Below, in pieces: positions 1 to 11,424 of a DNA stretch of 64,000 nt. Under the pieces are notes generated by a model that was not told the DNA's origin, searched no databases, and saw nothing but the letters and a program-made list of their open reading frames with translations. Source of the DNA: Haematobia irritans (Eukaryota > Arthropoda > Insecta > Diptera > Muscidae); contig NC_134400.1 in assembly GCF_050003625.1 (NCBI RefSeq), positions 194,321,918 through 194,385,917 on the forward strand, in the 5' to 3' direction. Position numbers and translations under genes: made by a program. Numbering within the stretch: the stretch's first letter is position 1; every line of letters starts with the position of its first letter.

Positions 1-820
1 ATACTAACACCACGTACCAAATTTCAATCGGATCGGATGACTTTTGCTCCTCTAAGAGGCTCCGTAGGTCAAATCTGGGGATCGGTTTATATGGGGGCTA
101 CATATAATTATGGGCCGATGTGGACCAATTTTTGCATGGTCATTAGAGAACATATACTAACACCATGTACCAAATTTCAGCGGGATCGGATGAAATTTGC
201 TTCTCTTAGAGGCTCCGCAAGCCCAATTGGGGGGTCGCAATCCCCAGATATGAACTCCGGAGCCTCTTAGAGGAGCAATATTCATCCGATCCAGTTGAAC
301 TTTGGTACGTGGTGTCAGTATATGGTCTCTAACAACGAAGCAAAAATTGGTCCATATCGGTTCATAATTATATATAGCTCCCATATAATCCGACCCCCAG
401 ATTTGACCTCCGGAGCCTCTTTGCGGAGCAAAATTCATCCGATCCGGTTGAAATTTGGTATGTGGTGTTAGTATGTGGTCTATAACAACCATGGAAAAAT
501 TGGTCCATATCTGTCCATAATTATATATAGACCCCATATAAACCGATCCCCAGATTTGAACTCCGGAGCCTCTTAGAGGAGCAATATTCATCCGATCCAG
601 TTGAACTTTGGTACGTGGTGTCAGTATATGGTCTCTAACAACGAAGCAAAAATTGATTCATATCGGTCCATAATTATATGTAGACCCCATATAAACCGAT
701 CCCCAGATTTGTACTCCGGAGCCTCTTGGAAGAGCAAATTTAATTCGATCCGGTTGAAATTTGGTACGTGATGTTAGTATGTGGTATCTAACAGCCACGC
801 AAATGGCCAATCACACAAAA
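1..820. repeat. Tandem 153-bp repeats of family A, with a strand switch near 240
   Basis: Degenerate copies of the 153-bp unit, recognisable from 'tcggtttatatgggggc' and 'accaatttttgcatgg' and their complements. Bases 1-240 read tail-to-head and 245-820 head-to-tail. Open frames here are a by-product of the 51-codon period and are not proposed as genes. Confidence 0.85.
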
Positions 821-846
821 AATGGTCCATATCGCCAAAAATAATC

Positions 847-1160
847 TAACAAAATTTTATTTCTACAGAAAATTTTGTCAAAATTTTATTACTATAGAAA
901 GAAATTTTATTTCTGTAGAAAATTTTGTTAAAATTTTATTTCTGTTGAAAATTTTGTCAAAATTTTATTTCTATAGAATATTTTGTCAAAATTTTATTTC
1001 TATAGAAAGTTTTACCAAAATTTTATTTCTATAGATAAATTTATCAAAATTTTATTTGTATAGAAAATTTTGTAAAAATTTTATTTCTGTAGAAAATTTA
1101 GTCAAAATTTTATTTCTATAGAAAATTTTGTCAAAATTTTATTTCTATAGAAAATTTTGT
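847..1160 (+). repeat. 29-bp palindromic tandem array inside A1 (about 11 units)
   Basis: Each unit contains the perfect 12-bp palindrome TTTCTATAGAAA and the odd-centred palindrome AAAATTTTGNCAAAATTTT. The same array type sits at the equivalent place in copies A4 and A8, between the 153-bp repeats and the tail. Confidence 0.9.
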
Positions 1161-1179
1161 CGTGTTTAATCGGTCTTTT

Positions 1180-2181
1180 TATACCCTGCGCCACACTGTG
1201 GAACAGGGTATTACAAGTTAGTGCATATGTTTGTAACACCCAGAAGGAGACGAGATAGACACATGGTGTCTTTGGCAATAATGCTCAGGGTGGATCCCTG
1301 AGTCGATAGAACCATGTCCGTCTGTCCGTCCGTCCGTCCGTCCGTCCGTCCGTCCGTCCGTCTGTCTGCGAACACATTTTTGTGATCAAAGTCTAGGTCG
1401 CAATTTAAGTCCAATCGCCTTCAAATTTGACACATGTTCCTAATTTGGGTCGGAATAGAACCCTATTGGACGAAATCGGTTCAGATTTAGATATAGCTCC
1501 CCGATATGCACTAATATGGACCCAGCAGCCAGAGTTTTATACCGATTTGCTTGAAATTTTGTACAAACATAACACTTAGTCGTATAGTCAAGTGTGCAAA
1601 ATTTCATTGAAATCGGTTCAGATTTAGATATAGCTCCCATATATATCTTTCGCCCGATATGGACTAATATGGTCCAAAAAGCCAGAGTTTTGGCCCAATT
1701 TGGTTGACATTTTGCACTAGGAGTACAATTAGTAATATAGTCATGTGTGCCAAATTTTATTGAAATCGGTTCAAATTTAGATATAGCTCCCATATATATG
1801 TTCTTCTGATTTCGACAAAAATGGTAAAAATACCAAAATTTTCCTTGTTAAATCGCCACTGCTTAGTCGAAAAGTTGTAAAAATGACTTTAATTTTCTTA
1901 AACTTCTAATACATATATATCGAGCGATTTTTTACTAAAATTTTATTCCACCCTAGTGCATTAGCCGACTTAAATTTTGAGTCTATAAATTTTGTAGAAG
2001 TCTATCAAATTCTGTCCAAATCGAGTGATATTTAAATATATATGTATTTGGGACAAACCTGTATATATTCAGCACCCAACACATTTGACGGATGTGATAT
2101 AGTATCGAAAATTTATATCTACAAAGTGGTGCAGGGTATAATATAGTCGGCCCCGCCCGACTTTAGAATTTCCTTACTTGT
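1180..2181 (+). mobile_element. Family B mini-me-like element (copy B1), inserted in A1
   Basis: Starts TATACCCTGCGCCAC with a CAGGGTAT partner just downstream, has a (GTCY)n tract at 1317-1370, then 153-bp units of the B type. Near the 3' end are GTGGTGCAGGGTATA, the hairpin AGTCGGCCCCGCCCGACT and the terminal ACTTGT. It interrupts the A tail, as shown by comparison with the unbroken A8 copy near 51520. No target-site duplication is visible. Confidence 0.8.
1317..1370 (+). repeat. (GTCY)n microsatellite of B1
   Basis: About 13 tetranucleotides of GTCC/GTCT. GTCY tracts are a hallmark of mini-me elements in Diptera and recur in the heads of the A, B and C copies in this window. Confidence 0.9.
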
Positions 2182-2393
2182 TTTATATTGGTTTAATATA
2201 TCCCCCGTATGGACTAACTTACAATTTAGAAGACGGTGTTAAGGATTTTTTAAGATACCTTGCCATCGGCATGTGTTACCGCAACCCAAGTAATTCGATT
2301 GTGGATGACAGTCTTTAGTAGAAGTTTCTACGCAATCCATGGTGCAGGGTACATAAGATTCGGCTTGGCCGAACGTACGGCCGTATATACTTA

Positions 2394-3513
2394 TATTTTT
2401 TTCTGAATCTGTCAAAAATTATTTATTTATTTTTGTCATATCGGCGTGACATTTGCGTTTCTAATACAGTTTAGTTAAAATTTACTAAACTTAATCAAAT
2501 TTTTCTAAAATTAACTAAAATTTTCTTTCCTGGTGTGTTCACTGTTTTTTCAGTGTAATATTACATCGCTATTACTTTTATAATTCCTCACATGAGACTA
2601 CATCAAACTAATCTTTTAAGGCTATTTGCATTTGTTTTGCAAATCTGGAGTTCTCAACAATTTTCCCTTTGATGTTGTACTTTGACACTTCTTTTGATTT
2701 GATATTGTATTACAAAAAATACCATATATAAAATTTCTATAACATTAAAAAAAAACTTTGGTAATATTATCCCATTGCCTAATGGCCGTCCATTTTGCAA
2801 GGTATTATTTATTGCCTTTCCAGTTCTCAGTGTGTCTGCCTTAGATCTTTGCTTTTGCTAAGGAATGCTTTTCCGTTTCGATGAATTTATTCAAGTTTTA
2901 CATTTCTTACTTTTCCAATATACTTGCTCTCGAATTAATATGGTATTATTAGTGGAATTATTATATAAGTAATGGCGGGGGGTAATTGAAATGAATTCGA
3001 ATAAATGAATGCATCGGTTAGCGACTTTTATTGGGGAATTGAATTTCTTTTATATGTCACCAAGGAAGCGAAAAAAAGCTAATGGAGAAGATGACATGGA
3101 AATATTGCGACCAGACATATTTGAAATTTTTTTCAAGCATAAATTACATGGTAGACAGGTATAATGCAAGTCATTCTAATTGTTGTAATGAATTTTATGT
3201 AATAAGTTCAATTTGAACTAAAACAAAGGAAAATTTTCGTAAGATTCCCACAAATAGTAAGAATGAACTACTGTATGGTTAAAATGGTCATGATTTGGCG
3301 CCAATGATTTTCTTCTTTACTTTTAGTTAATTTTTTCTTCTATGATATGATGTAATATCGTGAACTGCAGTTAAAAGTACAACAGGGCATTAAAATTTCC
3401 TGGTTTTAACAACGTTTTGTGGAAATCTCAAAATGTAGAGTAAAAATTAGTTCAATTTTCGTGCGTGGTAATTCATTTTTCCTATAAAACAGTTCACTTT
3501 TTTTTTCGGTGTA
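2394..3513. other. AT-rich intergenic DNA, no gene recognised
   Basis: No convincing coding frame, RNA gene or transposon end was seen. The stretch is AT-rich with scattered poly-A and poly-T. Confidence 0.5.
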
Positions 3514-3631
3514 TAAAAAGGAGGTCCCTTGTCATTGAGCTTACCATGGAATCGGGCAGCGCCAATGTGGTATCACAATGGACTGAATAGTCTAAGTGAG
3601 CTTGATACATCGGGCTGCCACCTAACCTAAC
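3514..3631 (+). mobile_element. SINE fragment (5'-truncated) with CCTAA tail
   Basis: Matches the 3' part of the full SINEs at 24379-24723 and 57500-57840, including 'ggaatcgggcagc' and 'catcgggctgccacc', and ends in two CCTAA units. The tRNA-derived head is missing. It abuts family A sequence directly. Confidence 0.75.
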
Positions 3632-5874
3632 CATATGTAATTATGGACCGATGTGGAACAATTTTTGCATGGTTGTTAGAGACCATATACCAAAACCATG
3701 TACCAAATTTCAGCCAGATCGGATGAAATTTGCTTCTCTTTGAGGCTCCGCAAGCCAAATCTGGGTATCGGTTTATATGGGGGCTATATATAATTATGGA
3801 CCGATGTGGATCAATTTTTGCATGGTTGTTAGAGACAATATGCCAACACCATGTACTAAATTTCAGCCAGATCGGATGAAATTTGCTGCTCTTTGAGGCT
3901 CCGCAAGCCAAATCTGGGTATCGGTTTATATGGGGGCTATATGTAATTACGGACCGATGTGGATCAATTTTTGCATGGTTGTTAGAGACCATATACCAAA
4001 ACCATGTACCAAATTTCAGCCAGATCGGATGAAATATGCTTCTCTTTGAGGCTGCGCAAGCCAAATCTGGGGTCCCGTTTATATGGTCCGATATGGTCCA
4101 TTTGCAATGCCATCCGACCTACATCAATAACAACTACTTGTGCCAAGTTTCCAGCCGATAGCTTGTTTCGTTCGGAAGTTAGCGTGATTTCAACAGACGG
4201 ACGGACGGACATGCTCAGATCGACTCAGAATTTCACCACGACCCAGAATATATATACTTTAAGGGGTCTTAGAGCAATATTTCGATGTGTTACAAACAGA
4301 ATGACAAAGTTACTCTAAGACACCATAAAGTATATATATTCTGGGTCGTGGTGAAATTCTGAGTCGATCTGAGCATGTCCGTCCGTCCGTCCGTCTGTTG
4401 AAATCACGCTAACTTCCGAACGAAACAAGCTATCGACTTGAAACTTGGCACAAGTATTTGTTATTGATGTAGGTCGGATGGTATTGCAAATGGGCCATAT
4501 CGGTCCACTTTTACCTATGGCCCCCATATAAGCGGACCTCCAAATTTGGCTTGCAGACCCCCTAAGAGAAGCAAATTTCATCCAATCTGGCTGAGATTTG
4601 GTACATGGTGTTAGTATATGGTCTCTAACAACCATGCAAAAATTGGTCCACAACGGTCCATAATTATATATAGCCCCCATATAAACCGATCCCCCGATTT
4701 GGCTTTCGGAGCCTCAAAGAGAAGCAAATTTCATCCGATCCGGCTGAAATTTGGTACATGGTCTTTGTATATGGTCCTTAACAACCATGCAAAAATTGGT
4801 CCACATCGGTCCATAATTATATATAGCCCCCATATAAACCGATCCCTAGATTTGGCTTACGGAACCTCTAAGAGAAGAAAATTTCATCCGATCCGGCTGA
4901 AATTTGGTACATGGTGTAAGCATATGATCTCTAACAACTATGCAAAAATTGGTCCGCATCGGTCAATAATTATATATAGCCCCCATATAAACCGATCCCC
5001 AGATTTGGTTAGCGGAGCCTCTAAGAGAAGAAAATTTCATCCGATCCGGCTGAAATTTGGTACATGGTGTAAGTATATGGTCTCTAACAACTATGCAAAA
5101 ATTGGTCCACATGGGTGCATAATTATATATAGCCCCCATATAAACCGATCACCAGATTTGACTTCCGGAGCCTCTTGGAAGACCAAAATTCATCTGATTC
5201 AGTTGATATTTGGTACGTGGTGTTAATATATGGCCTCAAACACCCATGCAAAAATTGGTCGAAATCGGTCCATAATTATATATAGCCCCATATAAACCTG
5301 AAATTTGGTACGTGATGGTAGTATATGATATTTAACAACCAAGCCAAAAGTGGTCCATATCAGTCCATAATCATATATAGCCCCCATATAAACCGATCCC
5401 GAGCTTTGGTTTTGGAGCCTCTTCGAGGAGCAAATTTCATCCGAGTCAGTTGAAATTTGGTACATTGTGCTAGTATATGGCCGTTAACAACCATGCCTAA
5501 CTAGGTCCATATCGGTCTATAGTCAGATAAATCGATCCCCAGTCACACTACAATTGGTCCATATCAAGTTCATAATTGTATATAGCCCCCATATAAGCGA
5601 CCCCCATATTTCAATTCTGGCTCCCTACGTACCGTGCAAAAGTCCATATCGATTCGTAATTATCTGTAGACTTACCTATACATACCTATTTTGTCTAATA
5701 TATACCACGTATGGACTAACTCACAATTTAGAAAATGATGTTAAGAAGTTTTAAGATACCACAACCCAATTAATTCGATTATGGATGACAGTCTTTCGTA
5801 GAAGTTTCTACGCAATCCATGGTGGAGGGTACAAAAGATTCGGCCTGGCCGAACTTACGGCCGTATCTACTTGT
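3632..5874 (+). mobile_element. Family A element (copy A2), two heads in inverted orientation
   Basis: Left part (3632-4310) is an A array and head on the minus strand. Right part (4326-5874) is a plus-strand head, (GTCY)n, 153-bp repeats and a complete tail with the TTCGGCCTGGCCGAA hairpin and a CTTGT end. The two heads meet in a large inverted repeat. No 29-bp array is present between the repeats and the tail. Confidence 0.75.
4078..4511. repeat. Large inverted repeat: two mini-me heads head to head
   Basis: Arms of about 185 bp (4078-4261 and 4326-4511) are near-perfect reverse complements, separated by 64 bp. Each arm holds the TATATATA core, the (GTCY)n tract and the head-to-repeat transition. 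It could form a long hairpin, or reflect an inverted duplication or an assembly join. Confidence 0.8.
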
Positions 5875-6345
5875 TTTTTTTTTTAATATTTAAAGGAAGG
5901 ATAACAACCACTTGCCAAAATATAACGAACAAGAAGGATCACCCTTCAAATATTAAGTAATTAAAAGCCAATGTAGTTCACCCCTTTGACTTCCTCTCCC
6001 TAATCAGTTGCAGCAAACCTATCAATCCCTGAAAAGTTACAAGCATATTGTTTCAACCGGTTCGGTTAGTAAATTTTCTAATCAACCTCCCTTTCCAACT
6101 TAAGCCCTTCCGTATAAAAATCAACACCCTCTTCCAGAATAGAGATATGGTTAGGTGCAATAAAATTGTATCATAGTTAGTTTAACGTATTGGGTTGATT
6201 GATAATGGAATGTAATTGACATGTGCATATCGAGATTTAAGTCTGCTACAAAGTTTTATAGAGAACAAATCAAGCATATCGAAATTCAAATGATGGGCAT
6301 ATGAACGAGAGATTCTAAGATGATTGGTAATGATGGTTCAGGTAC
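5875..6345. other. Upstream flank of the retinin-like gene
   Basis: Mostly unique AT-rich sequence between element A2 and the TATA box of gene 1. No coding signal; regulatory elements may lie here but none is recognised. Confidence 0.4.
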
Positions 6346-6384
6346 TATAAAAGCTAGCCAGTTAGATAAGGGAAAGTATCAGTT
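6346..6384 (+). promoter_or_regulatory. TATA box and initiator of the retinin-like gene
   Basis: TATAAAA at 6346-6352 and an arthropod initiator match TCAGTT at 6379-6384 (A+1 at 6381). The 35-bp spacing is slightly longer than the fly norm of about 30. The predicted 5' UTR is 6381-6468. Confidence 0.7.
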
Positions 6385-6468
6385 TATGTTTGGCTCTGGC
6401 AGAGACATAACAACAACTACCGTACATCCTAGTAACAGTTGTGAAAGATTTTTCAAACCATCGTAAAA

Positions 6469-7286
6469 ATGTTCAAACTAGTAAGTTGGCAATCCTTTAA
6501 TTTTAATTCAAGATTCTGACGATTTGATTTTTCTGGTTACGCTTCCAGTTGATCATCTCTTTGGCTTTAATTGGCTTGAATGAGGCTTCTCTATCACATT
6601 TGCAATTCGTAGTACCTGATGATTCATATGCCCTTGTGAACAATGGTAAGTTGTCGGTCTCATCGAACAGGGGCTCCAGTTCCGTGACTCTATCCAATGC
6701 CCTTTCCGATGAGGATTTGTCCGCTGGTGATGATCGAGTAGATTCTGAAGAAGCCAATGAAGCTGTAGTTCAAACTCCAACACCAACTACTGCTACTAGT
6801 TCGGCTAGTTCTACTGGACCTGCTGGTGTTAATCGTAGTGTTCGACCACTATCCTCTCTAGGAGCTTTCACTTCGGCTGGCCTTGCGAGACCTTCGGTGT
6901 TCGTATCTTCATCTACCTCGGCTCAAGCTTCAGCTTCATCTTCCGGCTATTCGCCTTCAGCTTCGGCCAGATCATCGGCTACCATTCAACATCGTGTGCT
7001 GCCCGCTGAATCACTTCCTCTGCCCATCACCATCTCTCAACGTCCAGGCTTACGTACCGTCATTGCTCCTGAGACCCTGACATATCAACAACCTGCCCTT
7101 GCCCGAGTAGGAGAGGTGGTTCAACAAATTCCCACCGCTGTCTCGCATCAACGCCAAACTGTGGTCCATAAACATGCCCGTGTGGTGACACCTGTTGTTG
7201 CTCCTGCTGTTCGTACTGTAACTTCGCAGGTTCTGCGCGCCTATCACACTCCTCTCGTCTACTCGCCCCAGGTGACCCATCATTGA
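6469..7286 (+). CDS. Retinin-like cuticular protein (CPLCA-type), two exons
   Basis: Exon 1 (6469-6480) encodes MFKL. A 68-bp GT-AG intron (6481-6548) splits the signal peptide, and exon 2 (6549-7286) completes a 249-aa protein. Seen in the sequence: a hydrophobic signal peptide (~1-17), an acidic stretch near 56-75 (SDEDLSAGDD), an Ser/Ala/Thr/Val-rich low-complexity middle, and a C-terminal block from ~188 with VGEVVQQIPTAVSHQ, QTVVH and VVTPVVAPAVRTV. That block resembles the retinin domain of insect CPLCA-type cuticle proteins, known in flies from corneal and body-cuticle genes. The likely role is a secreted structural component of cuticle. The start is chosen by the TATA/initiator, by splice sites and by completing the signal peptide. 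The exact paralogue cannot be named. Confidence 0.85.
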
Positions 7287-7513
7287 ACTGCTGCTCAGAT
7301 GACATTGATGATGGAAAATGCAAAGTGATCTATTATTTGGCTGGATAAAATTTTCAACAAAATTTCCTGTATACTTGTCTTCATATTTTTTATTCTCCCT
7401 CTAAGACTAAGTTTGTATTTACTTAAAAAACAACAAATTTACTTTGGCTGCCATAGACTAATGTTTTGTTAAGAAATTTTATTTAATTTCCCCATTTTTT
7501 TCTTTTGGCTGTA

Positions 7514-7519
7514 AATAAA
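7514..7519 (+). terminator. Poly(A) signal of the retinin-like gene
   Basis: AATAAA lies 228 bp after the stop codon and is followed by A-rich sequence at about 7536-7545. It gives a plausible 3' UTR of ~250 bp. Confidence 0.6.
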
Positions 7520-7559
7520 TTGGTTAAGCATTTATAAAAAAAAAACGCTTAAATTTTTT

Positions 7560-8265
7560 TAAGTTGGCATCACTATTATAGAGATTCACATATGGGCCAT
7601 GTTACACTCACACTCTTTTACTCTCATTATGGAAAATATTCAGAGAGTTCTTGAAGTAAAATTTGATACCTCACCCTCCAATGGCTGTTGAGTAAAAGTT
7701 TTCGTGCAAAAGAGTTTCTGGGTTATTCCAAATTGTCAATATATTTTAGTCGAAATGACTGTCCCCATAGAAATGTTTGCATCAAATATAAAAAGTCGAA
7801 TTTGAAATTTACCAAAAGGCTACTTCGACTTTTTTTGACAAAAAGTCGATTTTCGACTTTGGTATTCTCGACAAAGGTAAGGATTATGTACCAGAATATA
7901 AAGTACGCAATCTTTTTCAAGGATCACTTTTTCGCTTCACCAAGATTTTTAAAGAATTTAAAAACCGGATAATTAAAAATGAATTTTCAAAAAATGGAAC
8001 AAATGGGAGACTATCCTCGTCAAGATCATATCAAAATATCGACCTCTGCCTTATAAATCCAAACAGAAGCAGAGACGGACATCCGTCCATCCCGGGAAAG
8101 ATCGTCTCAGGATGTAATATATGCTTAATTCGAAGTGGATCCTTAAGGGATACCTTAAAAAAATGTCCAAATATCGGGCCCCATTGCCCTCATTCATTTT
8201 GATTGGATAAAAATAGCGACTTCTATCTTACGAATAGGGAATACAAGGAGTGACAGACGGATGGA
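7560..8265. other. Intergenic DNA, no gene recognised
   Basis: AT-rich sequence between gene 1 and the 29-bp array. Short frames here carry no recognisable domain. Scraps reading 'gacggacatccgtcc' and 'gacagacggatgg' suggest decayed mini-me heads. Confidence 0.4.
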
Positions 8266-8370
8266 CACCACGGTTGCTACTCGTGCCAAAAATAGTATAC
8301 CAAAATTTAAAGAATATTTTACCAAAAATCTACTAAATTTAAAAATCTTATTTTGAAGTTTTTAAACAAT
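8266..8370 (+). repeat. Border of the 29-bp array (GGTTGCTACTCGTGCC type)
   Basis: A diverged version of the border seen at 20160, 20400, 34262 and 15545, where GGTTGCCACTCGAGCC is followed by AAAAATAATCTACC and then the first unit of the array. Confidence 0.65.
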
Positions 8371-10135
8371 TTTTTGCCAAAATTTTATTTCTATAGAAAA
8401 TTTTGCCAAAATGTTATTTCTATAGAAAATTTTGCCAAAATTTTATTTCTATAGAAAATTTTGCCAAAATTGTATTTCTATAGAAAATGTTGTCAAAATT
8501 GTATCTCTATAAAAAATTTGGCAAAATTTTATTTATATAGAAAATTTTGCCAACATTTTATTTCTATAGAAAATTTTGCCAAAATTGTATTTCTATAGTA
8601 AATTTTGCCAGAATTTTATTTCTATAGAAAATTTTGCCAAAATTTTATTTCTATAGAAAATTTTGTCATAATTGTATTTCTATAAAAAATTTTGCCAAAA
8701 TTTTATTTCTATAGAAAATTTTGTCAACATAGTATCTCTATAGAAAATTTTGCCAAAATTTAATTTCTATAGCAAATTTTGCCAACATTTAATTTCTATA
8801 GAAAATTTTGCAAACATTTTATTTCTATAGAAATTTTTCCCAAAATTGTATATCTATAGAAAATTTTGCCAAAATTTTATTTCTTAAGGAAATTTTGCCA
8901 ACATTTTATTTCTATAGAAAATTTTGCGAACATTTAGTTTCTATAGCAAATTTTGCCAAAATTTTATTTCTATAGAAAATCGTGCCAAAATTTTATTTCT
9001 ATAGAAAATTTTACCAAAATTTTATTTCTATAGAAAATTTTGCCAAAATTCTATTTCTATAGAAAAATTTGCCAAAACTTTATTTCTATAGAAAATTTTG
9101 CCAAAATTTTATTTCTATAGAAAATTTTGCCAAAATTTTATTTCTATAGAAAATTATGTCAAAATTGTATGTCTAAAGAAAATTTTGCCAAAATTTTATT
9201 TCTATAGAAAATCTTGCCAAAATTTTATTTCTATAGAAAATTTTACCAAAATTTTATTTCTATAGAAAATTTTGCCAAAATTTTATTTCTATAGAAAATT
9301 TTGCCAAAATTTTATTTCTATAGAAAATTTTGCCAAAATTTTATTTCAATAGAAAATTTTGCCAAAATTTTATTTCTATAGAAAATTATGTCAAAATTGT
9401 ATGCCTATAGAAAATTATGTCAAAATTTTATTTCTATAGGAAATTTTGCCAAAATTTTATTTCTATAGGAAATTTTGCCATAATTGTATTTCTATAGAAA
9501 ATTTTGCCAAAATTGTATTTCTATAGAAAATTTTGCCAAAATTTTATTTCTATAGAAAAATTTGCCAAAATTTTATTTCTATAGAAAATTTTGCCCAAAT
9601 TGTATTTCTATGGAAAATTTTGCCAGAATTTTATATCTATAGAAAATTTTGCCAACATTTTATTTCTATAGAAAATTTTGTCAAAATTGTATTTCTAAAA
9701 TTTTATTTCTATGGCAAACTTTGCCAAAATTTTATTTGTATAGAAAATTTTGCCAGAATTGTATTTCTATAGAAAGTTTTGCCAAATTATATTTCTATAG
9801 AAAATTTTGCCAAAATTTTATTTCTATAGAATTTTTTTATTTCAATGGAAAATTTTATTTCTATAGCAAATTTTGCCAGCATTTTATTTCTATAGAAAAT
9901 TTTGCCAGGATTTTTTTCTATAAAAATTTTGCCAAAATTTCATTTCTATAGAAAATTTTGCCAAAATTTTATTTCAATAGAAAATGTTGCCAAAATTTTA
10001 TTTCTATAGAAAATTATGTCAAAATTGTATGTCTATAGAAAATTTTGCCAAAATTTTATTTCTATAGAATTTTTTTTATTTCAATAGAAAATTTTGCCAA
10101 ACTTTTATTTCTATAGCAAATTTTGCCAGAATTTT
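8371..10135 (+). repeat. 29-bp palindromic tandem array, left half (~60 units)
   Basis: Long run of 29-bp units made of TTTCTATAGAAA and AAAATTTTGCCAAAATTTT. Most units have GCC at the second centre, unlike the GTC variant inside A1, A4 and A8. The array continues beyond the inserted element B2. Confidence 0.95.
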
Positions 10136-10275
10136 TATACCGTTCACCACTACTGTGGTACAGGGTATAATAAGTTTGTGCATTTGTATGTAACGCCAAG
10201 AAATAGTGGTCATAGACCCATCTTTTAGTATACCGATCGGCTTAGAATTAAATTCTGAGTCGATTTAGCGATGTC

Positions 10276-10307
<32 letters not shown>

Positions 10308-11424
10308 CGTCTGTTTGTGCACAAAGTACAGCTCGCAATTTAAGTCCGATCGTCCTCAAATTTGGCAGAGGGCCGTTTCTTGGGACAGAGACAATTGCTA
10401 TTGGTTTTTGAAAAAATCGGTTCAGATTTAGATATAGCTGCCATATATATTTATCCCCGATGTGGTCATAGTTAGCGTGTTTATCAACCGATTTTCTTGA
10501 AATACCGTACATCCAAATATTTTATGAATCTCGAAAATCTTGCAAAATATCAGCCAAATCGGTTCAGATTTAGATATAGCTCCCATATATATCTTTCGCC
10601 CGATATGGACTTATATGGCCCCAGAAGCCAGATTTTTGGCCGAATTTGGTTGAAAATTTTCACTAGGAGTACAATTAGTAGTATAGTCAAGTGTGTAAAA
10701 TTTGATTGAAATCGGTTCAGATTTAGATATAGCTCCCATATATATCTTTCGCCCGATATGGGCTAATATGGTCCTAAAAACCAGAGCTTTGGCCCAATTT
10801 GGTTGAAATTTTGCACAGAGAGTAGATTTAGCATTGTAGCTATGCGTGCCAAATTTGATTGAAATCGGTTCAGATTTAGATATAGCTTCCATATATATTT
10901 TTCGCCCGATATGGACTTATATGGCCCCAGAAGCCAGAGTTTTGGCCCAATTTGGTTGAAATTTTGCACTAGGAGTACAATTAGTAATATAGTCATGTGT
11001 GCCAAATTTGATTGAAATCGGTTCAGATTTAGATATAGCTCCCATATATATGTTTTTCTGATTTCGACAAAAATGGTCATTTTGACCAACATTTTCCTTG
11101 TCAAATCGCCACTGCTTAGTCGAAAAGTTGTAAAAATGACTCTAATTTTCCTAAACTTCTAATACATATATATCGAGCGATAAATCATAAATAAACTTTT
11201 GCGAAGTTTCCTTAAAATTGCTTCAGATTTAAATGTTTCCCATATTTTTTTACTAAAATTGTGTTCCACCCTAGTGCATTAGCATTATCGAGTAATATTT
11301 AAATATATGTATTTGGGACAAACCTTTATATATAGGATGTGATATGGTATCGAAAATTTAGATCTACAAAGTGGTGCAGGGTATAATATAGTCGGCGCCG
11401 CCCGACTTTAGACTTTCCTTACTT
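10136..11424 (+). mobile_element. Chimeric G-head / B-tail mini-me-like element (copy B2)
   Basis: The head (TATACCGTTCACCAC...GGTACAGGGTATA) and core ('tcttttagtataccgatcgg') match the fragment at 30476, not the heads of B1 and B3. The (GTCY)n tract is at 10272-10310. Internal units of 153 bp (starts near 10561, 10714, 10867, 11020) and the tail with GTGGTGCAGGGTATA and the GTCGGCGCCGCCCGAC hairpin are family B. It is inserted in the 29-bp array. Confidence 0.8.

Larger units (their letters stand above)
1..2393 (+). mobile_element. Family A mini-me/DINE-1-like element (copy A1), 5' end outside window
   Basis: This element runs off the left edge. It holds 153-bp repeats (1-820), a 29-bp array (847-1160), an inserted family B element (1180-2181) and the typical A tail (2185-2393). 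The tail carries an ATGGTG(C)AGGGTAC subterminal repeat followed by a GGCTTGGCC hairpin and a TATATACTTAT end; other A copies read TATATACTTGT. The array changes strand near position 240, so the first ~240 bases read in the opposite direction. The resemblance to dipteran mini-me/DINE-1 (Helentron-associated) elements is established knowledge; the assignment of this copy is inference from structure. Confidence 0.75.

Noticed and set aside
1211..1414. RTDGRTDGRTDGQTD repeat peptide as a protein
   Set aside because: It is the translated (GTCY)n microsatellite of a mini-me head; the same peptide appears at every head.
9533..9951. Frames with KFYFYRKFCQNFISIENF-like peptides
   Set aside because: These translate the 29-bp AT-rich repeat. 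They recur in every array and have no independent coding evidence.
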